From Actinobaculum suis (GTDB lineage: Bacteria; Actinomycetota; Actinomycetes; Actinomycetales; Actinomycetaceae): 64,000 nucleotides of DNA. Each line of letters starts with the position of its first letter. The stretch's first letter is position 1. A program made the translations under genes and the position numbers. The stretch is from positions 59,172 to 123,171 of the forward strand of contig NZ_FNAU01000008.1 of assembly GCF_900102025.1 (NCBI RefSeq). The letters are read 5' to 3'. Below are positions 38,005 to 47,733 of the stretch, piece after piece. The notes under the pieces were generated by a model that worked only from the letters and a program-made list of their open reading frames with translations, did no database searches and was not told the DNA's origin.

Positions 38005-38174
38005 GGAAGGCCGCCGGGAAGTCCCACGGTAAAGGCTTCCGGTAAAGCCGCAGGGAAATGTCCGGCGAGGGCCGAGGGAAGACACTGGGAGGCACTGGGG
38101 ACGGTCGCAGGGGAGGCCTCACAGTGCGGGAAAGAAAACAGAGTAAAGGGACTAGTGGTAGGCGGCGAAAGTAG

Positions 38175-38597
38175 ATGCAAAAGAAAAATAAGCAGAAGAT
38201 AGATTTCGGCGAACCCGCATCTGCGGTGCGCTGGGCGGGAAAATCTAGGCGCGATAAATCCGAAAGCGGCATGGTAACCGTGGAAATTGCCTTAGGAATG
38301 CTTGCTTTGCTGAGCGTGGTGATTTTGGCGCTATATGCCTTGTGGACGGCGGTGCAATATTTTGAGGTGCAAGATGCGAGCCGGGAAATTGCGGTGCTAG
38401 CGGCCCGCGGTAGATCTTATGAAGAAGTTTCGAGCCAGGTACTTCCTTCCGGTGCCAGCCTAAAAATTGATACTGGTTCGGGGCAATCAGGCCGGGCACT
38501 AATAACGGTAGAAAAACGGGCGGCCGGCCCTTTTAATCTCCAGCTTCGTGCCGAAACCCTGGTTGATCTAGAACCGGGTGTGCTGCTCGAAAAATAA
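38175..38597 (+). CDS. TadE-like pseudopilin
   Basis: 140 residues. A basic N-terminus is followed by a prepilin-like site ESG-MVTVEIALG (Gly32, Glu37 at +5) and a hydrophobic helix (MLALLSVVILALYALWTAVQ). A beta-rich C-terminal domain follows. TadE-family minor pilins are processed by a TadV/CpaA peptidase and assembled with Flp; no such peptidase is found in this window. It corresponds to Rv3655c-type genes. No good Shine-Dalgarno is visible. Confidence 0.88.
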   Translation: MQKKNKQKIDFGEPASAVRWAGKSRRDKSESGMVTVEIALGMLALLSVVILALYALWTAVQYFEVQDASREIAVLAARGRSYEEVSSQVLPSGASLKIDTGSGQSGRALITVEKRAAGPFNLQLRAETLVDLEPGVLLEK

Positions 38598-38881
38598 GCC
38601 GTAAGGCCGGTGCCGAGGCATAAAGCCGCGGTCAACGCCGCGGAGAAATCCGGGCCAGAACCCGAGCAGAACCCAGCTATAACCAGGGCCAGAACTCAGA
38701 CTAAAACTTAGCCAGAACCCGGGCAGTAGCCCGGCAATAACCGGGCTGCAACCGAGCAGCAGTAAAGATCAGAAATCCCAGTACTAACCGGCATCGAAAA
38801 AGCATGGCGCCGCGAGCATCGGAAGTAACACGGATACCGCAAACAAACTGAGTACTGCGAATAGCACAGGAATCCAAACAG

Positions 38882-39015
38882 CACGGTCAAGAAAACAACA
38901 CGGTCAAGAAAGAACACGGTCAGGTAAGCGGCACGGTCAGGAAAGCGGCACCGTCAGGAAAGCGGCACCGTCAGGAAAACAGCACCGTCAAGAAAGCAAC
39001 ACAGGAAGGCAAATG
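38882..39015. repeat. 17-bp tandem repeat, eight copies, ending at a start codon
   Basis: Units around CACGGTCAGGAAAGCGG begin at 38882, 38899, 38915, 38932, 38949, 38966, 38983 and 39000. One step is 16 nt. The last copy supplies the AGGAAGG ribosome site of the next gene. From 38620 to 38780 the gap also holds GCCAGAACC/CCGGGC type degenerate repeats; no gene is seen in 38598-39016. Confidence 0.9.
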
Positions 39016-39016
39016 T

Positions 39017-39577
39017 ATGGAGAAGTGGAAGTGCCGGTATGTCGAAAGCCGTCAGGTCCGCCCGCGCTCGCGGCAGCGTGCGTGGGTGCTTCCACATTTG
39101 CATAAACGGAACTGGCGGAAGTCCCGGGGAAGGAACCGCGCAAAGACCTGGGGAATGGGCCGGGCAAAATTCTGGGGAAAGAACCGGGCGAAAGCCGGGC
39201 AAACACATGTAGGCCCGCCAAAAACTGGTGGTGGTACCGCAGAAGTAGGGGCGGGAAGTGTTTTGACTATTGGGGCTATTGCCGTGCTACTCGCGGTATT
39301 CGCGGGTGCTATTGCGGTTGCGCAAGGCCTGAAAATACGTGGTCAAGTGCGCATGGTGGCGGACGTAAATGCAATCCAAGTGGCCGACCGTATTATTAAC
39401 CAGCACCAGGAAGTGGGCCAGGCCTGTGCGCTGGCCGCCGCGAATGTACAAGCGCAGGGCCTGGAACTCACCTCTTGCCGGGAAAATGAAGAAGTCGTGA
39501 CGGTAGAAGTTCGCGGCAAAGTGCCGGCGTTGCCAGGCGTATATATGTGCCAGGAAGCCCGGGCCGGCCCGGTATAA
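39017..39577 (+). CDS. TadE/TadG-like protein of the helicase/secretion neighbourhood
   Basis: 186 residues. Its first ~70 are extremely Arg/Lys/Trp-rich, and contain a near-tandem NRAKTWG/GRAKFWG/NRAKAG unit encoded by the same type of degenerate DNA repeats as upstream. A membrane helix (SVLTIGAIAVLLAVFAGAIA) and a beta-rich domain with paired cysteines (QACALAA, LTSCREN, YMCQEA) follow. This matches the Rv3654c-type actinobacterial family found between tadE and the DEAD/H helicase. The true N-terminus may be shorter than ATG 39017. Confidence 0.82.
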   Translation: MEKWKCRYVESRQVRPRSRQRAWVLPHLHKRNWRKSRGRNRAKTWGMGRAKFWGKNRAKAGQTHVGPPKTGGGTAEVGAGSVLTIGAIAVLLAVFAGAIAVAQGLKIRGQVRMVADVNAIQVADRIINQHQEVGQACALAAANVQAQGLELTSCRENEEVVTVEVRGKVPALPGVYMCQEARAGPV

Positions 39578-39646
39578 ACTTCGTGCCGGCCGATATGAAC
39601 AAGGCATATTTTGCTAGGGCTTTCCGCTGTGCTTCGTGTAGAACAT

Positions 39647-42031
39647 TTAGGCTTCTTGTAGCGCATCTAGTAGTAAACGCAGGAAAGCTATGGCGGCCTT
39701 TTTGTGTAGCGGTTCGTTATTGTTTCCGCATTTGGGGGATTGGATACAGCGGGGGCATCCGCTATCACACGGGCAGGAAGCAACCAGGTCCAAAGTGGCG
39801 GCTATCCAGCGGGCGCCGGCGTCGTACCCGCGTTCGGCACAGCCGGAACCACCCGGAATCGCATCGTGCACGATCACCGTGGCACACCCCGTATCGGCAT
39901 GTAGAGCCGTGGAAAGGCCGCCCAAATCCCACCGGTCGCAGGTGGCGAAAAACGGGAGCATGGCGATCGCCGCGTGTTCGGCACCGTGCAGGCCGCCCGG
40001 CACTTCGGCCGCTAGAATTCCGCTCGCGGCCAGAGCCGCCGGTGTGATCGTCCACCAGGTGGCTTGCGTGCGTAGCTGCCGCACGGGCATGGTGAGTGGC
40101 ACGAAACCGAGGTACATGCCATCGCGGGCGCGGCGCAAATCGTATCCGGTGACCTGCGATTCAACGAGCACTTCCCCGCGCGCCCACACGCCAATGGAAG
40201 TAGAAACCGAGTTTTGGGTGTCCAAGATTTCCACGCGCGATTCTTGCCGGGCAAAGGTGCGCAGGTCGGCTTCATCTTGCCGGGAGACGAAGGCTACTTC
40301 AGCGGTGAGTGATTCGACGTGGAAGGCGGCGCCTTGGTGGATGTAGATCGCGCCCGGGAAAACAGTGGTGTCGGCCCGGTTTGAATCGACCGTGCCCAGT
40401 AGCGCACCCGTGCTTTGCTCGATAATGGAAACAGTGGTGCCACTACCGCGCAGATCTACGACGTCGTGCGCACAAACTCCGAGGGAAGTGTTCCAGAACC
40501 AGCCGGTGGGGCGTTTCTTCAAGAACCCTTCCGCTTCCAAGCGGGTGAAGAACTCGGGGCCGCTCACCCCAAAAATGTTGGCATCGGCGCTCGTGAGAGG
40601 TAGTTCGGCGGCAGCCGCGCACACGTGCGGGACTAACACATTGGGGTTGGCTGGGTCGAAGACGTTTGCTTCGGCTTGCCCGGTAGTGATTTGTTCCGGG
40701 TGGGAGAGGAGGTATTGGTCGAGCGGGTTTTCGCGGCCAATAAAAATGCCGACGCCGCTTTGCCCGGCCCGGCCGGCGCGGCCGACCTGTTGTAAGAAGG
40801 AAGCGCGTGTGCCCGGCCAGCCGCAGACGATTACGCCGTCGAGCCCGGAAATGTCGATTCCGAGCTCCAAGGCGCTCGTGGTGGAAAGGCCGCGCAAGGT
40901 TCCTTCCCGCAGTTCTTGTTCGAGCAGGCGGCGTTCTTCGGGAAGATAGCCGCCGCGGTAGGCAGCCACCGAATCACGCAGGTGCGGGGCAATTTTCTCT
41001 AAATATTCGCGGGCGATTTGTGCCACGCGTTCCGTGCCTGGCCGCGAACGCACAAAAGTGAGGACCCGCCCGCCGGCCGCAACCAGGCGGGCCATGAGTT
41101 CCCCAGCTTCCGTATAAGCGGAGCGCCGAATTTTCGGCGTGGTGGTTTCGGTGGTTTCGGTGGTTTCGGTGGTTTCGGGGGTTTGGGGAGTTTCGGGATG
41201 TACCGCTACTTCTTGGCACCGCCAGAAAACGATATTCCGAGCACCGCTCGGCGAAGCATCCGCGGTTACTACCGCAACGTCCCCAAAAGCATCCCCTAAA
41301 AACCTGCGCGCAGTACCTTGCGGATCACCAACGGTGGCAGAAAGGGCCACAACGGTTGGCCGGGCCCCGTAGTGCCGGGCCAAGCGCAATAAGCGGCGCA
41401 CTACATGCGCAATATTTGCGCCAAAAACTCCCCGATAGTAGTGGAACTCGTCGATAACGAGCACTTGCAGGCCGCGTAATACCCGCGTCCACCGCGGATG
41501 GTTAGCCAAAATCGAACGGTGCATAAAATCTGGGTTGGAAAGCACAATATCGGCATATTCGCGGGCAAAGCGCCGGCCGTCCCGGTCCGTATCCCCGTCA
41601 CAAACCGCGGCCGTGACCTGCGGATTTGCGGCAAGCAGGAGGTGGTGGAGGGAATCGTATTGGTCGGCGGCAAGAGCTTTGGTAGGGGCCAAATAGATCC
41701 CAGTAGGCCGGTGCCGCACTGCCGAAAGCCGGCTGGGCGATTCATGGGCCGGCAAGATTTTGGCCAGCAACGGCACCCAGGCGGCCAAAGATTTTCCCGA
41801 ACCCGTGCCCGTAGCTACCACGGTATTTGTGCCGCGGTAGATAAGGTCGGCAGCACTAGCTTGATGCGTCCACGGTTTACCGGCCCCCGCCTCTTCCAGT
41901 GCGGCCAATAGCTCTGGTGGCACCCAGCTCGGCCATTGCCCATAGCTGGCCGGCCGGGCGGGTATTTGCACCTCGCCCGCAATCTGGCCGGCATGGGCGC
42001 TGTGCCGTATCGTATCGAGAAGGAAATCCAC
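39647..42031 (-). CDS. DEAD/DEAH-box helicase with C-terminal DUF1998-type zinc cluster (helicase/secretion neighbourhood)
   Basis: 794 residues. Superfamily 2 helicase. Q/Walker A region TGTGSGKSLAAW, motif II DEFH, motif III LSATVGDP, motif VI GRAGRAGQSG. The C-terminal cysteine cluster is CPCDSGCPRCIQ...CGNNNE. Related to B. subtilis MrfA (YprA), a mitomycin-repair helicase. A microsatellite encodes a Thr-Glu repeat (TPETTETTETTETTT) around 41130-41200 inside the helicase, between the two RecA domains. Its partnership with the Tad genes is conserved in actinobacteria; the reason is unknown. Converges with the TadE-like gene. Confidence 0.92.
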   Translation of the reverse strand: MDFLLDTIRHSAHAGQIAGEVQIPARPASYGQWPSWVPPELLAALEEAGAGKPWTHQASAADLIYRGTNTVVATGTGSGKSLAAWVPLLAKILPAHESPSRLSAVRHRPTGIYLAPTKALAADQYDSLHHLLLAANPQVTAAVCDGDTDRDGRRFAREYADIVLSNPDFMHRSILANHPRWTRVLRGLQVLVIDEFHYYRGVFGANIAHVVRRLLRLARHYGARPTVVALSATVGDPQGTARRFLGDAFGDVAVVTADASPSGARNIVFWRCQEVAVHPETPQTPETTETTETTETTTPKIRRSAYTEAGELMARLVAAGGRVLTFVRSRPGTERVAQIAREYLEKIAPHLRDSVAAYRGGYLPEERRLLEQELREGTLRGLSTTSALELGIDISGLDGVIVCGWPGTRASFLQQVGRAGRAGQSGVGIFIGRENPLDQYLLSHPEQITTGQAEANVFDPANPNVLVPHVCAAAAELPLTSADANIFGVSGPEFFTRLEAEGFLKKRPTGWFWNTSLGVCAHDVVDLRGSGTTVSIIEQSTGALLGTVDSNRADTTVFPGAIYIHQGAAFHVESLTAEVAFVSRQDEADLRTFARQESRVEILDTQNSVSTSIGVWARGEVLVESQVTGYDLRRARDGMYLGFVPLTMPVRQLRTQATWWTITPAALAASGILAAEVPGGLHGAEHAAIAMLPFFATCDRWDLGGLSTALHADTGCATVIVHDAIPGGSGCAERGYDAGARWIAATLDLVASCPCDSGCPRCIQSPKCGNNNEPLHKKAAIAFLRLLLDALQEA

Positions 42032-42183
42032 GGCTACCAGTGTGCCACGCCCTGCCGCCGGCGGCTTTCGGCGCGTGTTTCCGTGTGGGCACAGGTTTGA
42101 TTTGCGGCCACGTCCGCGCGAGGAACGCTAGTTTTTGGTGAGAGGTTTCCGCGCGGGCGCATAAACACGGCAGCGCAGGGCAG

Positions 42184-42196
42184 TAGGGTGAACCCA
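42184..42196 (+). promoter_or_regulatory. Putative leaderless promoter of the methyltransferase gene
   Basis: TAGGGT at 42184-42189 is 6 nt from ATG 42196 with no ribosome site between. It sits in a 164-bp divergent gap with the helicase gene. Confidence 0.5.
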
Positions 42197-44157
42197 TGGA
42201 CGAATTCTTGCCCGCCGCTAGCGTGGAACAACTTGCCGCTACTTTGCGCGCTGACCTTGCCGATTACCGAACCGGCCCGGTGCGTGAATTACTTGGCGAG
42301 GTAGCTTACGGTGCCGTTTTGCGTGAACAGCGCGTGCCCGCAGCGCGGCGCTGCCACGCGCTACTAGCAGCCAGCCCGGAGCCTTCCGGGGCATTTTCGC
42401 CTGCCCAGCGGCTGGCGGCACAGATTTTGCTGCTAATGCTCGGTGAACCGTTACCTGCCGGCACGCTTGCCGCGGCTTTGCCTGCCACGTGGGCAAACCC
42501 GACGGCGCGGCACGCGCTACTCACCATGGCCACGCCCGCAGCGCTACCCGAAGCCGAGGGACCAGATTCCACAGCTCCGGCAACCGCGCCCGCAGCCGCG
42601 CGAGCTAAATCCACAGCTCCCACAGCCGCTCCCGCAGCTGCGCCGGCAGAACCCGCCACGCAAGATTTGTGGCAAGCACAGTTCCAAATAGTGCCGGTGC
42701 TAGACGGCTATGCGGCCGAAGCTGCGGAAGCAGGTGCCCCATCCGCAGGGGCAGGCGCCACACCTGCAATGCTTGACGGCGGCCAAAATATGCGAAGCGC
42801 CAAGCGCATCGATAGACGCGGCGGCGCTCGCGGCCGCGCTAACCACACCTCCGGTACCGGTGCCGGCTCCAACACCGGCAGCGCAACCAGCACCATCGCC
42901 GGTACCGCCGCGAACGCCAACAGCTCAGTCAGCGTCACCAGTACCGCGAACGCCAACAGCGCTGCCACCACCGGCCAGGAGTTTCTGATTGCCTCCGATT
43001 TTGGGGAGCTCGCAGGCCGCACGCCCAGCCCGGACTTCGTGATGCCGGTGGGCGGGGCTACGAGTACTTTGGCGCGCGTAGTCATGTACCCGGCGGGGCG
43101 GGTGCTCGATTTAGGAACTGGCGCTGGATATCACGCAATTGTGGCGGCCCGGGCCGGATGCCAGGTAGTGGCCACCGATATTTCTACGCGGGCTTTGCGT
43201 TTTGCGGCGCTCAATGCCGCGCTGGCGCAAGTAACAGAAAATATCGAATTGCGGCACGGTTCGCTTTTCGAACCGGTAGAAGGGCAATTCCAGACGATCG
43301 TTTCCAACCCGCCCTTCGTAATTACCCCGCAAAGTTTGCGCGAAAAACGCGTCTTTGCCTACCGCGATGGTGGTATGGGCGGCGATGAGCTCGTAGGCGA
43401 GCTGATTGCCGGGCTCGGTAAATATTTAGCTCCGGCAGGCCGGGCCTATATTTTGGGGAATGCGGAAGTGCCGGGCGGCCAACCCTGGTATGCCCATCCG
43501 CGGCGTTGGGCACAACAATCCGGGTTAGATGCCTGGTTTATTGAGCGGGAAAGAGTAGATTGTGCCCGCTATGTAGAAATGTGGTTGCGCGACGCCGGTT
43601 CCCGCCCTCGCGATCCGGACTATGAGGAAAACTATGCGGCCTGGCTGGCAGATTTCGAAGCCCGCGGCGTCGCACATATTTCTTTCGGCTACGGTATTTT
43701 TAGCCAGCCCCATAACCCCCGCACCCCGGTTTTCTGGGAACAAGAACTTTCTGGCCAGCCGCACGCGAAGTTGCGCTACCATTTGGCACGCGTGTGGGGT
43801 AGCCGCCATTTATGCGGGGTAGCGGATAGCCGCCATCTAGGTGAAGCAGCTATGGAAAAACTGCGCTGGCGCAAGCGAGATGTGATGGAGCACCGGGTGT
43901 ATGCGCCGGGCGCGGAAGATCCGGCGCGGATTATGCTCGTGCAAACCGCCGGTTTTGGGCAATCTTTGCCGGTCAGCTCGGAAACCGCCGCCATTATTGG
44001 GGCCTGTGATGGGGACGTAACGCTCGGTGCCCTGATCGCGGCGGTTGCTAGCATCTATGGCGAAACTGAAGAAAAAATTAGAGATACGGTCATGCCGGAA
44101 ATTCGAGAAGCCGTTATGCTCGGGGTGCTTGAGGAATACGCAGCAGCGGACGGATGA
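42196..44157 (+). CDS. Class I SAM-dependent methyltransferase with low-complexity inserts
   Basis: 653 residues. An N-terminal helical domain, then a SAM-binding core with motif I VLDLGTGAGYHAIVAARAG and the catalytic-loop motif SNPPF (NPPF, as in N6-adenine/glutamine methylases such as PrmC, RsmC and RlmG). A long C-terminal domain follows. Two low-complexity stretches interrupt the family core: Ala/Pro/Thr (STAPATAPAAARAKSTAPTA) and Asn/Ser/Thr/Ala. Target unknown (RNA, protein or DNA). It precedes topA and is a conserved actinobacterial neighbour of this block. Confidence 0.88.
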   Translation: MDEFLPAASVEQLAATLRADLADYRTGPVRELLGEVAYGAVLREQRVPAARRCHALLAASPEPSGAFSPAQRLAAQILLLMLGEPLPAGTLAAALPATWANPTARHALLTMATPAALPEAEGPDSTAPATAPAAARAKSTAPTAAPAAAPAEPATQDLWQAQFQIVPVLDGYAAEAAEAGAPSAGAGATPAMLDGGQNMRSAKRIDRRGGARGRANHTSGTGAGSNTGSATSTIAGTAANANSSVSVTSTANANSAATTGQEFLIASDFGELAGRTPSPDFVMPVGGATSTLARVVMYPAGRVLDLGTGAGYHAIVAARAGCQVVATDISTRALRFAALNAALAQVTENIELRHGSLFEPVEGQFQTIVSNPPFVITPQSLREKRVFAYRDGGMGGDELVGELIAGLGKYLAPAGRAYILGNAEVPGGQPWYAHPRRWAQQSGLDAWFIERERVDCARYVEMWLRDAGSRPRDPDYEENYAAWLADFEARGVAHISFGYGIFSQPHNPRTPVFWEQELSGQPHAKLRYHLARVWGSRHLCGVADSRHLGEAAMEKLRWRKRDVMEHRVYAPGAEDPARIMLVQTAGFGQSLPVSSETAAIIGACDGDVTLGALIAAVASIYGETEEKIRDTVMPEIREAVMLGVLEEYAAADG

Positions 44158-44221
44158 GGCAATGTCTCGAAACCCGAATGTGTAGACTGCTATTTCACCA
44201 GTGGAAAGTGGAGGGAAGCTT

Positions 44222-47023
44222 TTGAGCACGCTCGTTATTGTGGAGTCGCCGGCCAAAGCAAAAACTATTGGCCAGTACCTGGGCCCCGAATATGAGGTTA
44301 TGGCCTCGGTGGGGCATATCCGGGATCTTCCCCAACCATCAGAACTTCCGGAGTCGATGAAAAAGGGCCCGTACGGGAAATTCTCGGTGGACGTGGAAGG
44401 GGATTTCACTCCTTACTATGTGGTGGCGCCGGATAAAAAGAAAACGGTTGCTGAACTCAAAGAAGCACTGCAGGATTGCGACGAACTCCTACTCGCCACC
44501 GATGAGGATCGCGAAGGGGAAGCCATTGCCTGGCACTTGTATGAAGTGCTCCAGCCCGAAGTCCCTACCAAACGCATGGTTTTCCACGAAATCACGCAGG
44601 AAGCGATCAATCGCGCCCTGGAAAATCCGCGAGATTTGGATACCAAACTGGTAGATGCCCAAGAATCGCGGCGGATTTTGGACCGTTTGGTGGGTTACGA
44701 AGTCTCCCCGCTCCTGTGGCGTAAAGTTTCTGCCGGTCTTTCTGCCGGGCGCGTGCAATCCGTGACCACGCGGCTAGTGGTCGAACGCGAACGGGAACGC
44801 ATGGCTTTCGTACCCGCCGGATATTGGGATGTAACGGCCACTTTCACCGCCGCGAAGGGCGAATTTGAGGCGAAACTACAGTCCGTAGATGAGGCGCGGA
44901 TCGCCACCGGAAAAGATTTTGGCGACGACGGCGCTCTCACGCCCCGCGCCACCAAGGCCGGAGTGCGCGCCCTCGACGCGGAAGCTGCTGGTGCAATCGC
45001 GGAGGCGATTAGCGGCGGGCGTGCCACCATCACCTCGCTGGAAGAAAAACCGTATCGCCGCCGGCCTGCGGCGCCGTTTACGACGTCGAGCCTGCAGCAA
45101 GAAGCGGGACGTAAGTTGCGAATGTCCTCCCGGGAAACCATGCGCACCGCGCAGCGTCTCTACGAATCCGGGTACATCACGTATATGCGTACGGATTCTA
45201 CGAACCTTTCCACGCAAGCGGTTTCGGCGGCGCGCAAGCAAGTCAAGGAACTGTACGGGCAAGATTATTTGCCGGAAAAACCGCGTATTTATGCTTCAAA
45301 ACAGAAGGGCGCGCAGGAAGCACACGAAGCTATTCGCCCGGCCGGTGACCATTTCCGCACCCCTGAACAAGTACGCCGGGAACTGCGCGGGCAAGAATTT
45401 GCGCTTTATGAACTGATTTGGAAACGCACGGTAGCCTCGCAAATGGCAGACGCTACCGGGCACACCGATTCTTTGCGGATCGAAACCCCGCTGGGCGGGG
45501 CTGCCGGTGCACAAACCGCGGTTTTCGCCGCTTCTGGCACGGTGATTACCTTCCGCGGGTTCTTGGCTGCTTACGAAGAAGGTCGCGATAAAACACGGTA
45601 CGACGACGGTAAAGAAACCCGCTTGCCCGAAGTCACGCAGGGTGAAGAGTTGGCCGTTTCGGAACCGCAACCTACCGGCCACGAAACTTTGCCGCCGCCG
45701 CGCTATACCGAAGCTTCCCTGGTGAAAAAGATGGAAGAGTTGGGGATTGGCCGGCCTTCTACCTATGCTTCTACGATTTCGACGATCACTGACCGGGGTT
45801 ATGTGGAGCATCGCGGGCAAGCTTTGGTTCCCACCTGGACGGCTTTTGCGGTAATCCGTTTGCTGGAAGAAAACCTGCCGGAACTGGTGGATTATGATTT
45901 CACCGCCAAAATGGAAGAAGATTTGGATCTGATCGCGGCCGGGAAAGAAGACCGCGTGGATTATCTTTCCGCTTTTTGGCGCGGCGATGGGGAAAATAAG
46001 GGCCTGGAAGGCCGCGTGGAATCCCTGGGAGATATTGATGCGCGGGCGGTAAATACCACGCCGATTGGGGAAGGTATTAACCTGCGCAATGGCCGGTATG
46101 GTCCTTACCTGGAAGTGGAAGAAAGTGGCCAGCGGGCTTCGGTACCGCAAGGTATGGCTCCCGATGAGCTTACGGTAGAAGCCGCGCAGGAAATTTTGGA
46201 GAAGGCTGCGGCCGGGGATCGGGAACTGGGAATCGACCCGGAAACGAACCACGAAATTGTGGTGAAAACCGGGCGTTTCGGCCCCTATGTTTCGGAGATT
46301 ATTCCGGAAGGGGAGGTGGCTTATACGCCTACCGGCCGGGTTTCGAAGAAGGCTCCCAAGCCGCGCACGGCTTCGCTACTGAAGAGTATGCAACCGGAAA
46401 CGGTGACTTTGGAGCAGGCGCTGATGCTTTTGCGCCTCCCGCGGGAAGTTGGGAAAACTGCGGAAGGCGAACCGATTATGGCTACCAATGGCCGCTACGG
46501 GCCGTACATTAAGGCCGGTTCGGAGAGCCGTTCTTTGGAAAGCGAAGAACAGATTTTCTCCCTCACGGAAGAAGAAGCGCGGGCTTTGCTCGCCCAGCCC
46601 AAGCAGCGCCGCGGCCGGCAAGCTGCACCTCCGCTCAAAGAATTTGGGAACGATCCGGTAACGGGTAAACCCGTGGTCCTCAAAGACGGCCGGTTCGGCC
46701 CCTACGTAACGGATGGTTCCGTAAACGCTTCTTTGCGTAAGGAAGACAGCGTGGAGGATATAACCGCGGACCGTGCTTTCACTTTGTTGGTGGAGCGGCG
46801 CGAACGCATTGCCGCAACGAAGAAAACCCCGCGCGGCAAAGCCAAAAAGCCCGCCGCCAAGAAGACCACCGCGAAGAAGAGCACGGCTAAGAAGAGTACG
46901 GCTAAGAAGACTGCTACCACGAAGGCGGCTACGGCAAAAGCAAGTACCACCAAGGAAACGGCAGCTAAGAAGCCCGCTGCGAAGAAGAGTACGGCAACGA
47001 AGAGCACCGCGAAGAAGGCATAA
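44222..47023 (+). CDS. topA: DNA topoisomerase I
   Basis: 933 residues, type IA topoisomerase that relaxes negative supercoils. Toprim domain opens with LVIVESPAKAKTIGQYLG, and the acidic triad is in ATDEDREGEAIAWHL. The active-site tyrosine is in GYITYMRTDSTNLS. The actinobacterial form lacks zinc fingers and instead has C-terminal TOPRIM_C_TopA-type repeats, each bearing GRYGPY or GRFGPY, and a Lys/Ala/Thr tail (KKTTAKKSTAKKS). TTG 44222, behind GGAGGG, is preferred over GTG 44201. First gene of a topA-tmk-holB operon. Confidence 0.96.
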   Translation: MSTLVIVESPAKAKTIGQYLGPEYEVMASVGHIRDLPQPSELPESMKKGPYGKFSVDVEGDFTPYYVVAPDKKKTVAELKEALQDCDELLLATDEDREGEAIAWHLYEVLQPEVPTKRMVFHEITQEAINRALENPRDLDTKLVDAQESRRILDRLVGYEVSPLLWRKVSAGLSAGRVQSVTTRLVVERERERMAFVPAGYWDVTATFTAAKGEFEAKLQSVDEARIATGKDFGDDGALTPRATKAGVRALDAEAAGAIAEAISGGRATITSLEEKPYRRRPAAPFTTSSLQQEAGRKLRMSSRETMRTAQRLYESGYITYMRTDSTNLSTQAVSAARKQVKELYGQDYLPEKPRIYASKQKGAQEAHEAIRPAGDHFRTPEQVRRELRGQEFALYELIWKRTVASQMADATGHTDSLRIETPLGGAAGAQTAVFAASGTVITFRGFLAAYEEGRDKTRYDDGKETRLPEVTQGEELAVSEPQPTGHETLPPPRYTEASLVKKMEELGIGRPSTYASTISTITDRGYVEHRGQALVPTWTAFAVIRLLEENLPELVDYDFTAKMEEDLDLIAAGKEDRVDYLSAFWRGDGENKGLEGRVESLGDIDARAVNTTPIGEGINLRNGRYGPYLEVEESGQRASVPQGMAPDELTVEAAQEILEKAAAGDRELGIDPETNHEIVVKTGRFGPYVSEIIPEGEVAYTPTGRVSKKAPKPRTASLLKSMQPETVTLEQALMLLRLPREVGKTAEGEPIMATNGRYGPYIKAGSESRSLESEEQIFSLTEEEARALLAQPKQRRGRQAAPPLKEFGNDPVTGKPVVLKDGRFGPYVTDGSVNASLRKEDSVEDITADRAFTLLVERRERIAATKKTPRGKAKKPAAKKTTAKKSTAKKSTAKKTATTKAATAKASTTKETAAKKPAAKKSTATKSTAKKA

Positions 47024-47025
47024 CT

Positions 47026-47733
47026 ATGGGGCAGGGCATCTTTATTTCTTTTGAAGGTGGGGATGGCGCCGGGAAGACCACGCAGGCCGCACTGTTGGGC
47101 CAGTGGTTGGAAGCGGAAGGCTATAAAACGCTGGTGACCCGCGAACCGGGCGGTACCCCGCTGGGTAAAAGAGTGCGGCAGATGCTCTTGCATGGCGGGG
47201 AAGTGGCACCGCGGGCGGAAGCCTTGCTGTATGCGGCAGACCGCGCCCAACATGTGGCCACTCTGATCCGCCCGGCCCTAGCCGATGGCTCGATTGTGAT
47301 CACGGATCGCTATATCGATTCTTCCATCGCCTACCAAGGGGCCGGCCGGGATCTTACCGGCATTCGCGAGATTTCCGAATGGGCTACCGGCGGGCTGTGG
47401 CCGGATATAACCGTGCTGTTGGATATGCCGGCAGATATTGGTTTGCGGCGCGCGAGCAAACATACCGGCGCAGACCGGATTGAAGCAGAAGGCTGCCAGT
47501 TCCACCAGGAAGTGCGCGATAAATTCTTGGAAATGGCGAAGGCCGAATCCGCCCGTTACCAGGTTGTGGATGCGGCTGGTACGCCCGAAGAAATCGCGCA
47601 AAAAGTACGTGAAGTGATCGCCCCCAAACTCGCCGGCTTGCGGCTTACTGGGACGCCAGGCCCCGCCGGTGCGGCGGGGCCGGCCGAGGCGCCGGCGGGC
47701 CTAGCAGGCATACCAGAAAGTGGCCAGCTGTGA
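47026..47733 (+). CDS. tmk: Thymidylate kinase
   Basis: 235 residues; phosphorylates dTMP to dTDP. P-loop FEGGDGAGKTTQA, DRY in ITDRYIDSSIAYQG, and a downstream Arg-rich LID region. The last ~25 residues are a Pro/Ala/Gly tail (PGPAGAAGPAEAPAG) beyond the usual ~210-aa family length. It starts 2 nt after the topA stop and overlaps holB by 4 nt, so the three genes are translationally coupled. Confidence 0.95.
   Translation: MGQGIFISFEGGDGAGKTTQAALLGQWLEAEGYKTLVTREPGGTPLGKRVRQMLLHGGEVAPRAEALLYAADRAQHVATLIRPALADGSIVITDRYIDSSIAYQGAGRDLTGIREISEWATGGLWPDITVLLDMPADIGLRRASKHTGADRIEAEGCQFHQEVRDKFLEMAKAESARYQVVDAAGTPEEIAQKVREVIAPKLAGLRLTGTPGPAGAAGPAEAPAGLAGIPESGQL

Noticed and set aside
39690..41061. 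Plus-strand open frames opposite the helicase
   Set aside because: They are shadows of the minus-strand helicase, which has all superfamily 2 motifs; the shadows have Ser/Arg/Pro-rich composition and no start context.
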